This document shows positions 35,120 to 43,614 of a DNA stretch of 64,000 nt, piece by piece; position 1 is the first letter of the stretch, and each line of letters starts with the position of its first letter. The notes under the pieces are model-generated. The model worked only from the letters and a program-made list of their open reading frames with translations, was not told where the DNA came from and did no database searches. The translations under genes and the position numbers were made by a program. The DNA lies in contig NZ_JAMJFL010000001.1 of assembly GCF_023544665.1 (NCBI RefSeq), forward strand, positions 434,001-498,000. Reading direction: 5' to 3'. This DNA comes from Streptomyces sp. YS415 (GTDB lineage Bacteria > Actinomycetota > Actinomycetes > Streptomycetales > Streptomycetaceae).

Positions 35120-37207
35120 TCAGCGCTGGGCGGCGGCGAGGGATTCCCGCGCCTTCGCGGCCACGTTCTCCGCAGTGAAGCCGTACTCCTCGAAAAGGAC
35201 CTTGCCGTCGGCCGAAGCACCGAAGTGCTCCAGGGAAACGATCCGACCGGCGTCCCCGACGTACTTGTGCCAGGTGAGCCCGATGCCGGCCTCGACCGCG
35301 ACACGCGCCCTGACCGCGGGGGGCAGAACGCTGTCCCGGTACCCCTGGTCCTGCTCCTCGAACCACTCCACGGACGGCATCGACACGACCCGCGTCGGCA
35401 CCCCGTCGGCCTCCAGCCGCTCGCGCGCCCCGACGGCCACGTGCACCTCGGAACCGGTGGCGATCAGGATCACCTCGGGCGTCCCCGTCGAGGCCTCGAA
35501 CAGGACGTAACCGCCCTTGGCGGCGTCCTCGTTGGGCTCGTACGTCGGCACGCCCTGGCGGGTCAGCGCCAGTCCGTGCGGGGCACCCTTGCCGAAGACC
35601 TTCGTGTAGCGCTTGAGGATCTCCCGCCAGGCGATGGCGGTCTCGTTGGCGTCGGCCGGGCGGACCACGTTCAGGCCCGGGATGGCGCGCAGCGAGGCCA
35701 GGTGCTCGACCGGCTGGTGGGTGGGGCCGTCCTCGCCGAGGCCGATCGAGTCGTGCGTCCACACGTACGTCACCGGCAGGTGCATCAGGGCCGACAGACG
35801 CACGGCGTTGCGCATGTAGTCGGAGAACACCAGGAAGGTGCCGCCGTAGACGCGCGTGTTGCCGTGCAGCGTGATGCCGTTCATCTCCGCGGCCATGGAG
35901 TGCTCGCGGATGCCGAAGTGGATCGTGCGCCCGTACGGGTTCGCCTCCGGCAGCGGGTTGTCCGCCGGGAGGAACGACGACGTCTTGTCGATCGTCGTGT
36001 TGTTGGAGCCGGCCAGGTCGGCCGAGCCGCCCCACAGCTCCGGGAGCACCGGGCCGAGCGCCTGGAGGATCTTGCCGGACGCGGCGCGGGTGGCGACGCC
36101 CTTGCCGGGCTCGAACACCGGGATCGCCGACTCCCAGCCCTCGGGCAGCTCGCCCTTGCTGATGCGGTCGAACTGCGCCGCGCGCTCCGGGTTGTTGTTG
36201 CGCCACTCCTGGAAGGACTTCTCCCACTCCGCCTTGGCCTGACGGCCGCGCTCCAGCGCCTGGCGGGTGTGGTCGATCACCTCGTCGGCGACCTCGAAGC
36301 TCTGCTCGGGGTCGAAGCCGAGGACGCGCTTGGTGGCCGCGACCTCGTCGTCGCCGAGCGCCGAGCCGTGCGCGGCCTCGGTGTTCTGGGCGTTCGGGGC
36401 CGGCCAGGCGATGATCGAGCGCATCGCGATGAACGACGGCCGGTCGGTGACGGCCTTCGCCTCCTGGAGGGCGGCGTAGAGCGCGGCCGGGTCGAGGTCG
36501 CCGTTGGCCTGCGGCTCGACGCGCTGCACATGCCAGCCGTAGGCCTCGTAGCGCTTGACGGTGTCCTCGGAGACGGCCGTCTCGGTGTCGCCCTCGATCG
36601 AGATGTGGTTGTCGTCCCACAGCAGGATCAGGTTGCCGAGCCGCTGGTGGCCGGCGAGGGAGGACGCCTCGGCGGAGATGCCCTCCTGGAGGCAGCCGTC
36701 ACCGGCGATGCAGTAGATGTAGTGGTCGAACGGCGACTCGCCCGCGGGAGCCTCCGGGTCGAACAGACCGCGCTCGTAGCGGGCGGCCATCGCCATGCCC
36801 ACCGCGTTGGCGACACCCTGGCCGAGCGGGCCGGTCGTGGTCTCCACGCCCGTGGTGTGGCCGTACTCCGGGTGACCGGGGGTCTTCGAGCCCCACGTCC
36901 TGAAGGACTTCAGATCGTCCAGCTCCAGGCCGAAGCCGGCCAGGTACAGCTGGGTGTAGAGGGTCAGGGACGAATGGCCCGCGGACAGCACGAAGCGGTC
37001 CCGGGCGACCCAGTCGGCGTCCGCCGGGTCATGCCGCATCACCTTCTGGAAGAGGGTGTACGCGGCGGGCGCAAGGCTCATCGCCGTACCGGGATGGCCG
37101 TTGCCGACCTTCTGTACGGCGTCGGCGGCCAGGACGCGGGCGGTGTCCACGGCCCGCTGGTCCAGTTCGGTCCACTCGAGGTCTGTGGTGGTCGGCTTGG
37201 TGCTCAC
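35120..37207 (-). CDS. tkt: Transketolase
   Basis: Thiamine-diphosphate enzyme that moves two-carbon units between sugar phosphates. The 695 aa show NGHPGTAMSLAP, the ThDP/Mg motif GDGCLQEGISAEA..LILLWDDNHIS, and the pyrimidine-domain FGIREHSMAAEMNGI and RPADANETAIAW. The GTG at 37207 has AGGAG about 12 bp upstream. It is the promoter-proximal gene of the pentose phosphate operon and is divergent from ctaB across a 340-bp intergenic region. Confidence 0.97.
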   Translation of the reverse strand: MSTKPTTTDLEWTELDQRAVDTARVLAADAVQKVGNGHPGTAMSLAPAAYTLFQKVMRHDPADADWVARDRFVLSAGHSSLTLYTQLYLAGFGLELDDLKSFRTWGSKTPGHPEYGHTTGVETTTGPLGQGVANAVGMAMAARYERGLFDPEAPAGESPFDHYIYCIAGDGCLQEGISAEASSLAGHQRLGNLILLWDDNHISIEGDTETAVSEDTVKRYEAYGWHVQRVEPQANGDLDPAALYAALQEAKAVTDRPSFIAMRSIIAWPAPNAQNTEAAHGSALGDDEVAATKRVLGFDPEQSFEVADEVIDHTRQALERGRQAKAEWEKSFQEWRNNNPERAAQFDRISKGELPEGWESAIPVFEPGKGVATRAASGKILQALGPVLPELWGGSADLAGSNNTTIDKTSSFLPADNPLPEANPYGRTIHFGIREHSMAAEMNGITLHGNTRVYGGTFLVFSDYMRNAVRLSALMHLPVTYVWTHDSIGLGEDGPTHQPVEHLASLRAIPGLNVVRPADANETAIAWREILKRYTKVFGKGAPHGLALTRQGVPTYEPNEDAAKGGYVLFEASTGTPEVILIATGSEVHVAVGARERLEADGVPTRVVSMPSVEWFEEQDQGYRDSVLPPAVRARVAVEAGIGLTWHKYVGDAGRIVSLEHFGASADGKVLFEEYGFTAENVAAKARESLAAAQR

Positions 37208-37547
37208 CCTGGGTCAGGGCTCCTCTCCACATGTCACGCATGTCGAATTGCCGGTGCACGGGGCGCCCCGGCCGTTGTCGAGCCTACCCCCGTATGTACG
37301 TGCGTTTTTTCGAGTCATTACAGACTGCCGGGACTCGTCGGTATCCGCCTCCCGACTGGTCCGTACCGCGTTCGGCAAGTGAATACGAAGCCGCTCGAAC
37401 GAGTGCTCAATGGAGTGCCGACCGGCTCTTCCGGCGGAGCGTGCCAACACGAGGCCACCCCCGCGAATGCCGGGGTCTGGGCAACGTCTACAGTGGCGTG
37501 GTACGCGCGAGCCTTTACCGGGACTTCACACCGGGAGGCTTGCTGGG
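37208..37547. promoter_or_regulatory. Divergent tkt/ctaB intergenic region (340 bp)
   Basis: No coding sequence is convincing here. On the minus strand TAGGCT (37281-37286) could be a -10 box for tkt, giving a leader of about 70 nt. On the plus strand TACAGT (37489-37494) could serve ctaB. Neither has a clear -35 box. An 8-bp-scale repeat CGAGTC/GACTCG (37311-37316, 37332-37337) lies between them. Confidence 0.4.
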
Positions 37548-38516
37548 ATGTCTCTGTCAGGGGTGTGCGTGACGGCCGTTGAATCCCGTCCAGCGGGGAT
37601 TATCGGGACGAGCCAGAGCCCGAGCCGGCGGCCGATCGGGGCCCGGGTCAAGGCGTTCGTGGCGCTGACCAAGCCGCGGATCATCGAGCTGCTGCTGATC
37701 ACCACCGTTCCGGTGATGTTCCTGGCGGAGCAGGGCGTGCCCGATCTCGGCCTCGTCCTGCTCACCTGCCTCGGCGGCTATCTCTCCGCGGGCGGCGCGA
37801 ACGCGCTCAACATGTACATCGACCGCGACATCGACGCGCTGATGGACCGCACCTCGCAGCGCCCCCTGGTCACCGGCATGGTCAGCCCGCGCGAGTGCCT
37901 GGCCTTCGGCATCACCCTGGCGGTCGTCTCCACGCTGCTGTTCGGCCTGACCGTCAACTGGCTGAGCGCCTGGCTCGCCCTCGGCGCGCTCCTCTTCTAC
38001 GTCGTCGTCTACACGATGATCCTCAAGCGCCGCACCTCGCAGAACATCGTGTGGGGCGGCATCGCGGGCTGCATGCCGGTGCTGATCGGCTGGTCCGCGG
38101 TCACCAACACCCTGTCCTGGGCGCCGGTCATCCTGTTCCTCGTCATGTTCTTCTGGACGCCGCCGCACTACTGGCCGCTGTCGATGAAGGTGCGCGAGGA
38201 CTACGCGCGCGTGGGCGTACCGATGCTCCCGGTCGTCGCCTCCAACAAGACCGTCGCCAAGCAGATCGTGCTCTACAGCTGGGTCATGGTCGCCGTCTCG
38301 CTGCTGCTGACCCCGCTCGGCTACACGGGCTGGTTCTACACGCTGGTCGCCCTGGTGGCGGGCGGCTGGTGGCTGTGGGAGGCGCACGCCCTGCAGAACC
38401 GGGCGAAGGCCGAGGTGACGGGCGCGAAGCTGAAGGAGATGCGGCTGTTCCACTGGTCCATCACCTATGTCTCGCTGCTGTTCGTGGCCGTCGCGGTGGA
38501 CCCCTTCCTGAGGTAA
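37548..38516 (+). CDS. ctaB: Protoheme IX farnesyltransferase (heme O synthase)
   Basis: UbiA-family membrane prenyltransferase that farnesylates heme B to heme O for cytochrome oxidase; ctaA, the next step, lies at 40.7-41.7 kb. The protein has about 322 aa and nine hydrophobic helices. The prenyl-diphosphate site is [20 protein letters not shown] and the second conserved loop is [20 protein letters not shown] 37548 is chosen because GGGAGG stands 9 bp upstream; GTG 37563 and GTG 37569 (AGGGG 5 bp upstream, giving the conserved TAVESRPAG start) are real alternatives. Confidence 0.95.
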   Translation: MSLSGVCVTAVESRPAGIIGTSQSPSRRPIGARVKAFVALTKPRIIELLLITTVPVMFLAEQGVPDLGLVLLTCLGGYLSAGGANALNMYIDRDIDALMDRTSQRPLVTGMVSPRECLAFGITLAVVSTLLFGLTVNWLSAWLALGALLFYVVVYTMILKRRTSQNIVWGGIAGCMPVLIGWSAVTNTLSWAPVILFLVMFFWTPPHYWPLSMKVREDYARVGVPMLPVVASNKTVAKQIVLYSWVMVAVSLLLTPLGYTGWFYTLVALVAGGWWLWEAHALQNRAKAEVTGAKLKEMRLFHWSITYVSLLFVAVAVDPFLR

Positions 38517-38558
38517 GGGTCACTCCGCCCCGGGATCGCCCTTTGATTTACCCGTCGG

Positions 38559-38564
38559 TAGCAT
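38559..38564 (+). promoter_or_regulatory. Probable -10 box of a leaderless transcript
   Basis: TAGCAT ends 7 bp before the ATG at 38572, with no ribosome-binding site in the gap (cctggcc). Confidence 0.45.
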
Positions 38565-38571
38565 CCTGGCC

Positions 38572-38904
38572 ATGGCAGACACGCAAGCGGTTGACGCGAA
38601 GGCCGAGCGCCGGGCGGCCAAGCTGGCCCGGCAGATCGGCGCCTTCTCCAAGGCACACGGCGGCGCCGAGGGCCAGGTGGCCTATCTCGGCGAGCGCGGT
38701 GCCCGGATCGTCCTCGTCGGCGAGGACGGCTCCTGGGGCGACCTGGTGGCCCCGACGTATGCCATCGCCGAACAGGCGGTGCGGCAGGCGGGCATCACTG
38801 TTCACGAGGAATTCGACGGCGAGTTCGCAGCGAAGGTGAAGACGGGGCCGTACGAATGGTCCCGGATGGCCGGAATCCAGGTCGGCGGCCCGAAGAACGG
38901 CTGA
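38572..38904 (+). CDS. Conserved actinobacterial protein of unknown function
   Basis: Not recognised as a named family. The 110-aa soluble protein begins with a charged helix (AVDAKAERRAAKLARQIGAFSK). An alpha/beta stretch IVLVGEDGSWGDLVAPTYAIAEQAVRQAGITV follows, and it ends EWSRMAGIQVGGPKNG. There is no signal peptide or membrane segment. It sits 55 bp after ctaB and has its own likely leaderless promoter. Confidence 0.8.
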   Translation: MADTQAVDAKAERRAAKLARQIGAFSKAHGGAEGQVAYLGERGARIVLVGEDGSWGDLVAPTYAIAEQAVRQAGITVHEEFDGEFAAKVKTGPYEWSRMAGIQVGGPKNG

Positions 38905-38993
38905 GGCATTCCGGCCGGCTGAGGAATCCCGGCCGCACCCCCGGCACCGGTTCACCCGTTAAGCCCCGTAAAGGCGAGCACGGGGAGTCCGGG

Positions 38994-40100
38994 ATGATCG
39001 AAACGCCGTCCCTGGTGGACCAGTACTGCCACGGAGTGCTCCGCACCGAGCTGGGCCTCGGCACCTTCGAGGCCCGACTCGCCCGTACCGAGGGCCCGCC
39101 CGCCCCCGGCACGACCCTCTTCGACACGCAGACCGGTTTCGCCGTACGGCGCTGGTGCCCCCCGCTGCTCGGCCTGGAACCGCACTGCCCGCCCGCCCGC
39201 TACCTCGCCCGGCGCCGTGAACTCGGCGTCCTGGAGGCGGGCCGGCGACTGCTGCGCGGCAGCGGCATCACCACGTACCTGGTCGACACCGGAGTCCCCG
39301 GCGACCTCACCGGACCCGACGAACTGGCCAGCACCGGGGATGCGCGGGCGCACGAGATCGTGCGCCTGGAACTCCTCGCGGAGCAGGTCGCCGACACCTC
39401 GGGAACCGTCGAGTCCTTCCTGGCCAACCTCGCCGAATCGGTGCACGGCGCCGCCGCGCACGCGGTCGCGTTCACCTCGGTCGCGGGCGTACGGCACGGA
39501 CTCGCGCTGGCGCCGGAGCCGCCGGGGCCCGGCGAGGTGCGCGGCGCGGCGGGCCGCTGGCTGGCCGGGCGCCGGGTGGGCGGCGAGGTGACCGACCCGG
39601 TGCTGCTGCGGCACCTGCTGTGGAGCGCGGTGGCCTCGGGGCTGCCGCTCCAGCTGCACGCGGGACTGGGCGAGCCGGGCGTGCGCATCGACCGGACGGA
39701 TCCGGTGCTGCTCACGGACTTCGTGCGCGCCACGGCGGGCCTCGGCACGGACCTGGTCCTGCTGCACGGCTACCCCTACCACCGCCACGCCGCCCACCTG
39801 GCCGGCGTCTTCCCCCATGTCTACGCCGACTCGGGCGCCGCCCTGGTCCGCACCGGCGCCCGCGCGGCGACGGTCCTCGCGGAGATCCTGGAACTCGCCC
39901 CCTTCGGCAAGATCCTCTTCTCCAGCGGCGGCCAGGAACTCCCGGAACTCCATGTCGTGGGCGCCCGCCTCTTCCGCGAGGCCCTGGCGCGGGTCCTCGG
40001 CACGTGGGTCGCGGACGACGCCTGGTCCCTGGCGGACGCCCAGCGCGTGGCGGGCCTGATCGCGGCGGGGAACGCCCGGCGGGTGTACGGGCTGGACTGA
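38994..40100 (+). CDS. Amidohydrolase-family protein
   Basis: TIM-barrel hydrolase-like protein, 368 aa, similar to amidohydrolase-2 (decarboxylase/lactonase type) proteins. Motifs are HAGLGEPGVRIDRTDP, LLHGYPYHRHAAHLAGVFPHVYADSGAAL and ILFSSGGQELPELHVVG. The N-terminal metal motif, usually D-x-H-x-H, reads VDQYCHG, so one histidine ligand appears as Tyr and activity may be altered. ATG at 38994 with GGGGAG 7 bp upstream; a longer frame to 38856 has no support. The substrate is unknown. Confidence 0.8.
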   Translation: MIETPSLVDQYCHGVLRTELGLGTFEARLARTEGPPAPGTTLFDTQTGFAVRRWCPPLLGLEPHCPPARYLARRRELGVLEAGRRLLRGSGITTYLVDTGVPGDLTGPDELASTGDARAHEIVRLELLAEQVADTSGTVESFLANLAESVHGAAAHAVAFTSVAGVRHGLALAPEPPGPGEVRGAAGRWLAGRRVGGEVTDPVLLRHLLWSAVASGLPLQLHAGLGEPGVRIDRTDPVLLTDFVRATAGLGTDLVLLHGYPYHRHAAHLAGVFPHVYADSGAALVRTGARAATVLAEILELAPFGKILFSSGGQELPELHVVGARLFREALARVLGTWVADDAWSLADAQRVAGLIAAGNARRVYGLD

Positions 40101-40255
40101 GCTGTCCAGACTGGGCGGATGCAGACCGAGAAGCTCAGCCGGGCGTGCAGGAGCGCGATCCCCCACAGGACGCTCGGCGATACAGAGGCGGGCAATACCG
40201 CGATCAGGTCCAGATCACTGCAGTCCTGCTGTTAGTCGCCCACGGCGGGGGAGCC

Positions 40256-40729
40256 GTGGGCCCAGACGGCCACGGGGTCCACAGCCGCCAGGGCACGGAC
40301 GAACCGGTCGAGCAGCGGACGACCCGGGACCGCGCCCACCTGACCTGGGCGCACCAGGAGCTCTTCAAGCGGCCGGTCACCCCGGTGACCCGGCGGGAAC
40401 TGCACGCCTTCGGGCGGGTGCTGCACGGGCGCGCGCCCGAGGCACCGCTCACGCCGGTGCCGTACCGCGAGCTCGGTGACACTTCATGCTGCGCGAGAGG
40501 CGGGAGTACTGGCGGTCCAGGGTCGGCAGGGCGTCGGCTGATCTCCAAGCGCGACGCCCTGGCGCTGCTGCCGGGGCTCGGGGCGCCCGTCGAGGTCGTC
40601 GAGGACATCCGCGGGCGCCGCTACGACAACCCCGCACCGCCCACCGAGGAGTGGACGGCGCGCAGGGCCGCGCTGACGCGGGACTACCTCGGTCCGGCCA
40701 TCGACGCGCTGACCGCGTCGGGCTGCTGA
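40256..40729 (+). pseudogene. Decayed coding remnant, possibly nucleotidyltransferase-like
   Basis: A plus-strand frame from a GTG at 40256 to a stop at 40729 ends in a convincing protein tail (LISKRDALALLPGLGAPVEV, RRYDNPAPPTEEW, YLGPAIDALTASG). It has protein-like text before it (LTWAHQELFKRPVTPVTRRE, LTPVPYRELGD). Between them the frame turns into Cys/Gly-rich noise, while the neighbouring frame there reads MLRERREYWRSRVGRAS. A pair of compensating frameshifts would explain this. The layout weakly recalls aminoglycoside-type nucleotidyltransferases; this is a guess. Its end overlaps the convergent ctaA end by 46 bp. Confidence 0.45.
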
Positions 40730-41697
40730 GCGGGCAGTTCGGGCAGTGCCGTCTCCGGGCGCTCCCGCAGCGACAGCAGGACCCGGAGGGTCGCGATCCA
40801 CACCAGGCAGGAGCCGAACATGTGGAGGCCGACCAGGACCTCGGGCAGGTCCGTGAAGTACTGGACGTAGCCGACGGCACCCTGGGCCAGCAGGATCAGG
40901 AACAGGTCCCGGGTGCGGGCCAACGGGCCCTTGGGCGCGTCGACCGCCTTGAGAACGAACCACAGGGCGAAGGTCAGGGTCACCACGATCCAGGCCAGGA
41001 CCGCGTGCAGCTTGCTCACGCTCTCCCAGTCCAGCGGCATCCGCTCGACCTCGCTGGAGTCGCCCGCGTGCGGCCCCGCACCGGTCACGACCGTGCCGAC
41101 CGCGATCAGCAGCACGCTCGCCGCGACCAGGACCCAGACCAGCTGCTGCACCGCCTTGCCCACCAGCGGACGCGGTTCGGTGTCGCCCTCCCGGGTGCGC
41201 TGCCACATCACCGTGGCGACCGCGATCAGCGCCGAGGACAGCAGGAAGTGCGCGGCGACCGTGTACGGGTTCAGGCCGACGAGCACGACGATCCCGCCGA
41301 GGATGGCGTTGCCCATCACCACCCAGAACTGCGTCCAGCCCAGCCGGGTCAGGCCGCGCCGGTACGGCTTCGCGGAGCGGGCGGCGATGATCGCCCAGCC
41401 GACGGCGGCGCACAGCACGTACGTCAGCAGGCGGTTGCCGAACTCGATGTAGCCGTGGATGCCCATCTCGGCGGTGTTGTTGATCGAGTCCTCGGTGCAC
41501 TTCGGCCAGGTGGGGCAGCCGAGCCCGGATCCGGTCAGCCGCACCGCACCGCCGGTGACCACGATGACCACCGACATGACGAGTGCGGCCAGCGCCGCCC
41601 GCTGAACCGTCCTCGGCTCGGGGGTCCAGCGTGCGGCGATGAAGGCGAGCGGGTTGCGCACGGCCGCGAGGGCGTCGGCGCGGGTCAGATTCGGCAC
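40684..41697 (-). CDS. ctaA: Heme A synthase
   Basis: CtaA/Cox15-type membrane protein that oxidises the C8 methyl group of heme O to make heme A for cytochrome aa3 oxidase. The 337 aa contain about eight helices. Motifs are VTGGAVRLTGSGLGCPTWPKC with paired cysteines, GIHGYIEFGNRLLTY with a heme-ligand histidine, KLHAVLAW and VGLHMFGSCLVW. The GTG at 41697 gives the normal N-terminus; longer extensions lack support. It probably has a leaderless mRNA from the box at 41705-41710. Confidence 0.95.
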   Translation of the reverse strand: MPNLTRADALAAVRNPLAFIAARWTPEPRTVQRAALAALVMSVVIVVTGGAVRLTGSGLGCPTWPKCTEDSINNTAEMGIHGYIEFGNRLLTYVLCAAVGWAIIAARSAKPYRRGLTRLGWTQFWVVMGNAILGGIVVLVGLNPYTVAAHFLLSSALIAVATVMWQRTREGDTEPRPLVGKAVQQLVWVLVAASVLLIAVGTVVTGAGPHAGDSSEVERMPLDWESVSKLHAVLAWIVVTLTFALWFVLKAVDAPKGPLARTRDLFLILLAQGAVGYVQYFTDLPEVLVGLHMFGSCLVWIATLRVLLSLRERPETALPELPAQQPDAVSASMAGPR

Positions 41698-41704
41698 GCG
41701 ACCT

Positions 41705-41710
41705 ATCGTA
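41705..41710 (-). promoter_or_regulatory. Probable -10 box for leaderless ctaA
   Basis: On the minus strand TACGAT ends 7 bp before the GTG start at 41697. No clear -35 box is visible. Confidence 0.4.
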
Positions 41711-41753
41711 GGCCCGGGCTTGTGCACGCTTTCACGAGGGTCCCGGGACCGGC

Positions 41754-42521
41754 TCACTCCCAGCGGAAGAACTTCCCCGCCGCGGCCAGCCCGGCCACCG
41801 CCCACACCGCGAGGATCCCCAGGTCGGCCCAGGGCATCCCGGACCCGTGCCGCAGCACGTCCCGCAGCCCGTCCGACAGCGCAGCGATCGGCAGCAGCCC
41901 GAGCACGTCCTGCGCCGCCTCCGGGAACCTGTCCAGCGGCACGACGACCCCGCCGCACATGAGCAGCAGCAGGAAGACCAGGTTGGCGGCGGCGAGCGTG
42001 GCCTCCGCTTTGAGCGTGCCCGCCATCAGCAGGCCCAGGCCGGAGAAGGCGGCCGTGCCCAGGATCAGCAGGAGCACCACGGCCACCGGACTGCCCTGCG
42101 GGTCCCAGCCGAGCGCGAAGGCGATCACCGTCACCAGGAGCACCTGGAGGACCTCGGTGACCAGCACCGACAGCGTCTTCGCCGTCATCAGGCCCCAACG
42201 CGGGAGCGGGGAGGCGGCCAGCCGCTTCAGGACGCCGTAGCGCCGCTCGAAGCCGGTGGCGATGGCCTGGCCGGTGAACGCGGTCGACATCACCGCGAGC
42301 GCGAGGATGCCGGGGGCGAGGAAGCCCACGGCCTCGCCCTCGCCGGTGTCGACGATGTCGACCGTGGAGAACAGCACCAGCAGCAGGGTCGGGATGATCA
42401 CGGTGAGCAGCAGCTGCTCGCCGTTGCGCAGGAGCATCCTCGTCTCCAGCGCGGCCTGCGCCATGATCATGCGGGGGAGCGGGGCGGCTCCGGGCCTCGG
42501 CGTGTACGTACCGGCGGTCAT
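41754..42521 (-). CDS. ABC-2 type transporter permease
   Basis: Membrane subunit of an ABC exporter, 255 aa with six predicted helices. It has the ABC-2 pattern of an N-terminal helix (LLLTVIIPTLLLVLFSTV), the central TGQAIATGFERRYGVLKRLAASPLPRW and the late LDRFPEAAQDVLGLLPIAALSDGLR. The ATG overlaps the ATPase stop by 4 bp. The substrate is unknown; similar pairs sit beside ctaA/ctaB and suf in other Streptomyces. Confidence 0.92.
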   Translation of the reverse strand: MTAGTYTPRPGAAPLPRMIMAQAALETRMLLRNGEQLLLTVIIPTLLLVLFSTVDIVDTGEGEAVGFLAPGILALAVMSTAFTGQAIATGFERRYGVLKRLAASPLPRWGLMTAKTLSVLVTEVLQVLLVTVIAFALGWDPQGSPVAVVLLLILGTAAFSGLGLLMAGTLKAEATLAAANLVFLLLLMCGGVVVPLDRFPEAAQDVLGLLPIAALSDGLRDVLRHGSGMPWADLGILAVWAVAGLAAAGKFFRWE

Positions 42522-43441
42522 GAGCGCAGTTCCTTGCCTGTGAGCTCCAGGAAGACGTCTTCCAGGGTGTGCCGCTCCACCGAGATCCGGTCCGGCATCA
42601 CCCCGTGCTGGGCGCACCAGGAGGTGACCGTCGCGAGCAGTTGCGGGTCGACCTTCCCGGCCACCCGGTACGAGCCCGGGGTCAGCTCGGCGGCCGTGCA
42701 GTCGGCGGGGAGCGCCTTGAGCAGGGAGTGGACGTCCAGGCCTGGGCGGCCGGAGAAGCGGAGGGTGTTCTCGGCGCCGCCGCGGCACAGCTGCTCGGGG
42801 GAGCCCTGGGCGATGACCCGGCCGGCGTCGATGATGGCCACGTCGTCGGCGAGCTGCTCGGCCTCGTCCATGTAGTGGGTGGTGAGGATGACGGAGACGC
42901 CGTCGGCGCGCAGATCGCGCACCAGGTCCCAGGCCGAGCGGCGGGCCTGCGGATCGAGCCCCGCGGTCGGCTCGTCCAGGAACACCAGCTCGGGGCGGCC
43001 CACGACGGCCATGGCGAGCGCGAGCCGCTGCTGCTGGCCGCCGGAGAGCCGCCGGTAGGTGGTCCGGCCGCAGCTGCCGAGGCCGAGCCGCTCGATGAGG
43101 GTGTCCACGTCGAGGGGGTGTGCGTGCAGCCTGGCCACGTGGCGGAGCATCTCGTCGGCCCGGGCGCCCGAGTACACGCCTCCGGACTGGAGCATGACGC
43201 CGATCCGCGGGCGGAGTCCGGCGGACTCCCGTACCGGGTCGAGGCCCAGCACCCGCACCGTCCCGGAGTCCGGTTCGCGGTACCCCTCGCAGGTCTCGAC
43301 CGTGGTCGTCTTGCCCGCGCCGTTGGGCCCCAGTACGGCGGTCACGCCCGCCCGGGCCACCAGGTCGAGGCCGTCCACCGCGGTCTTCTTGCCGTACCGC
43401 TTCACCAGGGCCCGGACCTGGACCACGGGGTCAGTTCGCAT
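42518..43441 (-). CDS. ABC transporter ATP-binding protein (DrrA/CcmA type)
   Basis: ATPase of the ABC-2 exporter, 307 aa: Walker A GPNGAGKT, signature LSGGQQQR, Walker B LVFLDEP, H-loop TTHYMDEAEQL. A C-terminal regulatory extension of about 75 residues (AAELTPGSYRVAGKVD... TLEDVFLELTGKEL) is typical of drug and lipid exporters. The ATG lacks a ribosome-binding site and is placed 8 bp after TAGACT, so the mRNA is probably leaderless. It is divergent from sufR. Confidence 0.93.
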   Translation of the reverse strand: MRTDPVVQVRALVKRYGKKTAVDGLDLVARAGVTAVLGPNGAGKTTTVETCEGYREPDSGTVRVLGLDPVRESAGLRPRIGVMLQSGGVYSGARADEMLRHVARLHAHPLDVDTLIERLGLGSCGRTTYRRLSGGQQQRLALAMAVVGRPELVFLDEPTAGLDPQARRSAWDLVRDLRADGVSVILTTHYMDEAEQLADDVAIIDAGRVIAQGSPEQLCRGGAENTLRFSGRPGLDVHSLLKALPADCTAAELTPGSYRVAGKVDPQLLATVTSWCAQHGVMPDRISVERHTLEDVFLELTGKELRS

Positions 43442-43449
43442 GGCTCAAG

Positions 43450-43455
43450 AGTCTA
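43450..43455 (-). promoter_or_regulatory. Probable -10 box for the ABC-2 exporter operon
   Basis: TAGACT on the minus strand ends 8 bp before the ATG at 43441, with no Shine-Dalgarno in the gap. Confidence 0.5.
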
Positions 43456-43526
43456 GGTAGCCGCCCGGCCGCCCGGGCCGCCGGGTGCGGATCCGCCGGG
43501 GCGGAAAGATCGTTTTCCCAGGTCAC

Positions 43527-43542
43527 CTTAGGTATACCTAAG
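43527..43542. promoter_or_regulatory. 16-bp perfect palindrome upstream of sufR
   Basis: CTTAGGTATACCTAAG is fully self-complementary, flanked by TCAC and GTGA. It lies 71 bp before the sufR start and 85 bp from the divergent ABC gene. The TTAGGT/ACCTAA arms recall DtxR/IdeR iron boxes but the 19-bp consensus spacing is not kept. A metal-responsive regulator is possible. Confidence 0.55.
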
Positions 43543-43600
43543 TGACGCAGGGCACCGTCCACGGGTTCGAGCGCCGCTTGCCGGAGTCTGAGGAATTACG

Positions 43601-43614
43601 CAACAATGGCGTTG
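43601..43614 (+). promoter_or_regulatory. SufR-type operator CAAC-N6-GTTG at the sufR start
   Basis: CAAC-aatggc-GTTG matches the CAAC-N6-GTTG palindrome described for Streptomyces SufR. Its last base is the first base of the GTG start codon. An AACAAT -10-like box (43602-43607), 18 bp after TTGCCG (43578-43583), lies within it, so SufR binding would occlude a leaderless promoter. Confidence 0.75.
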
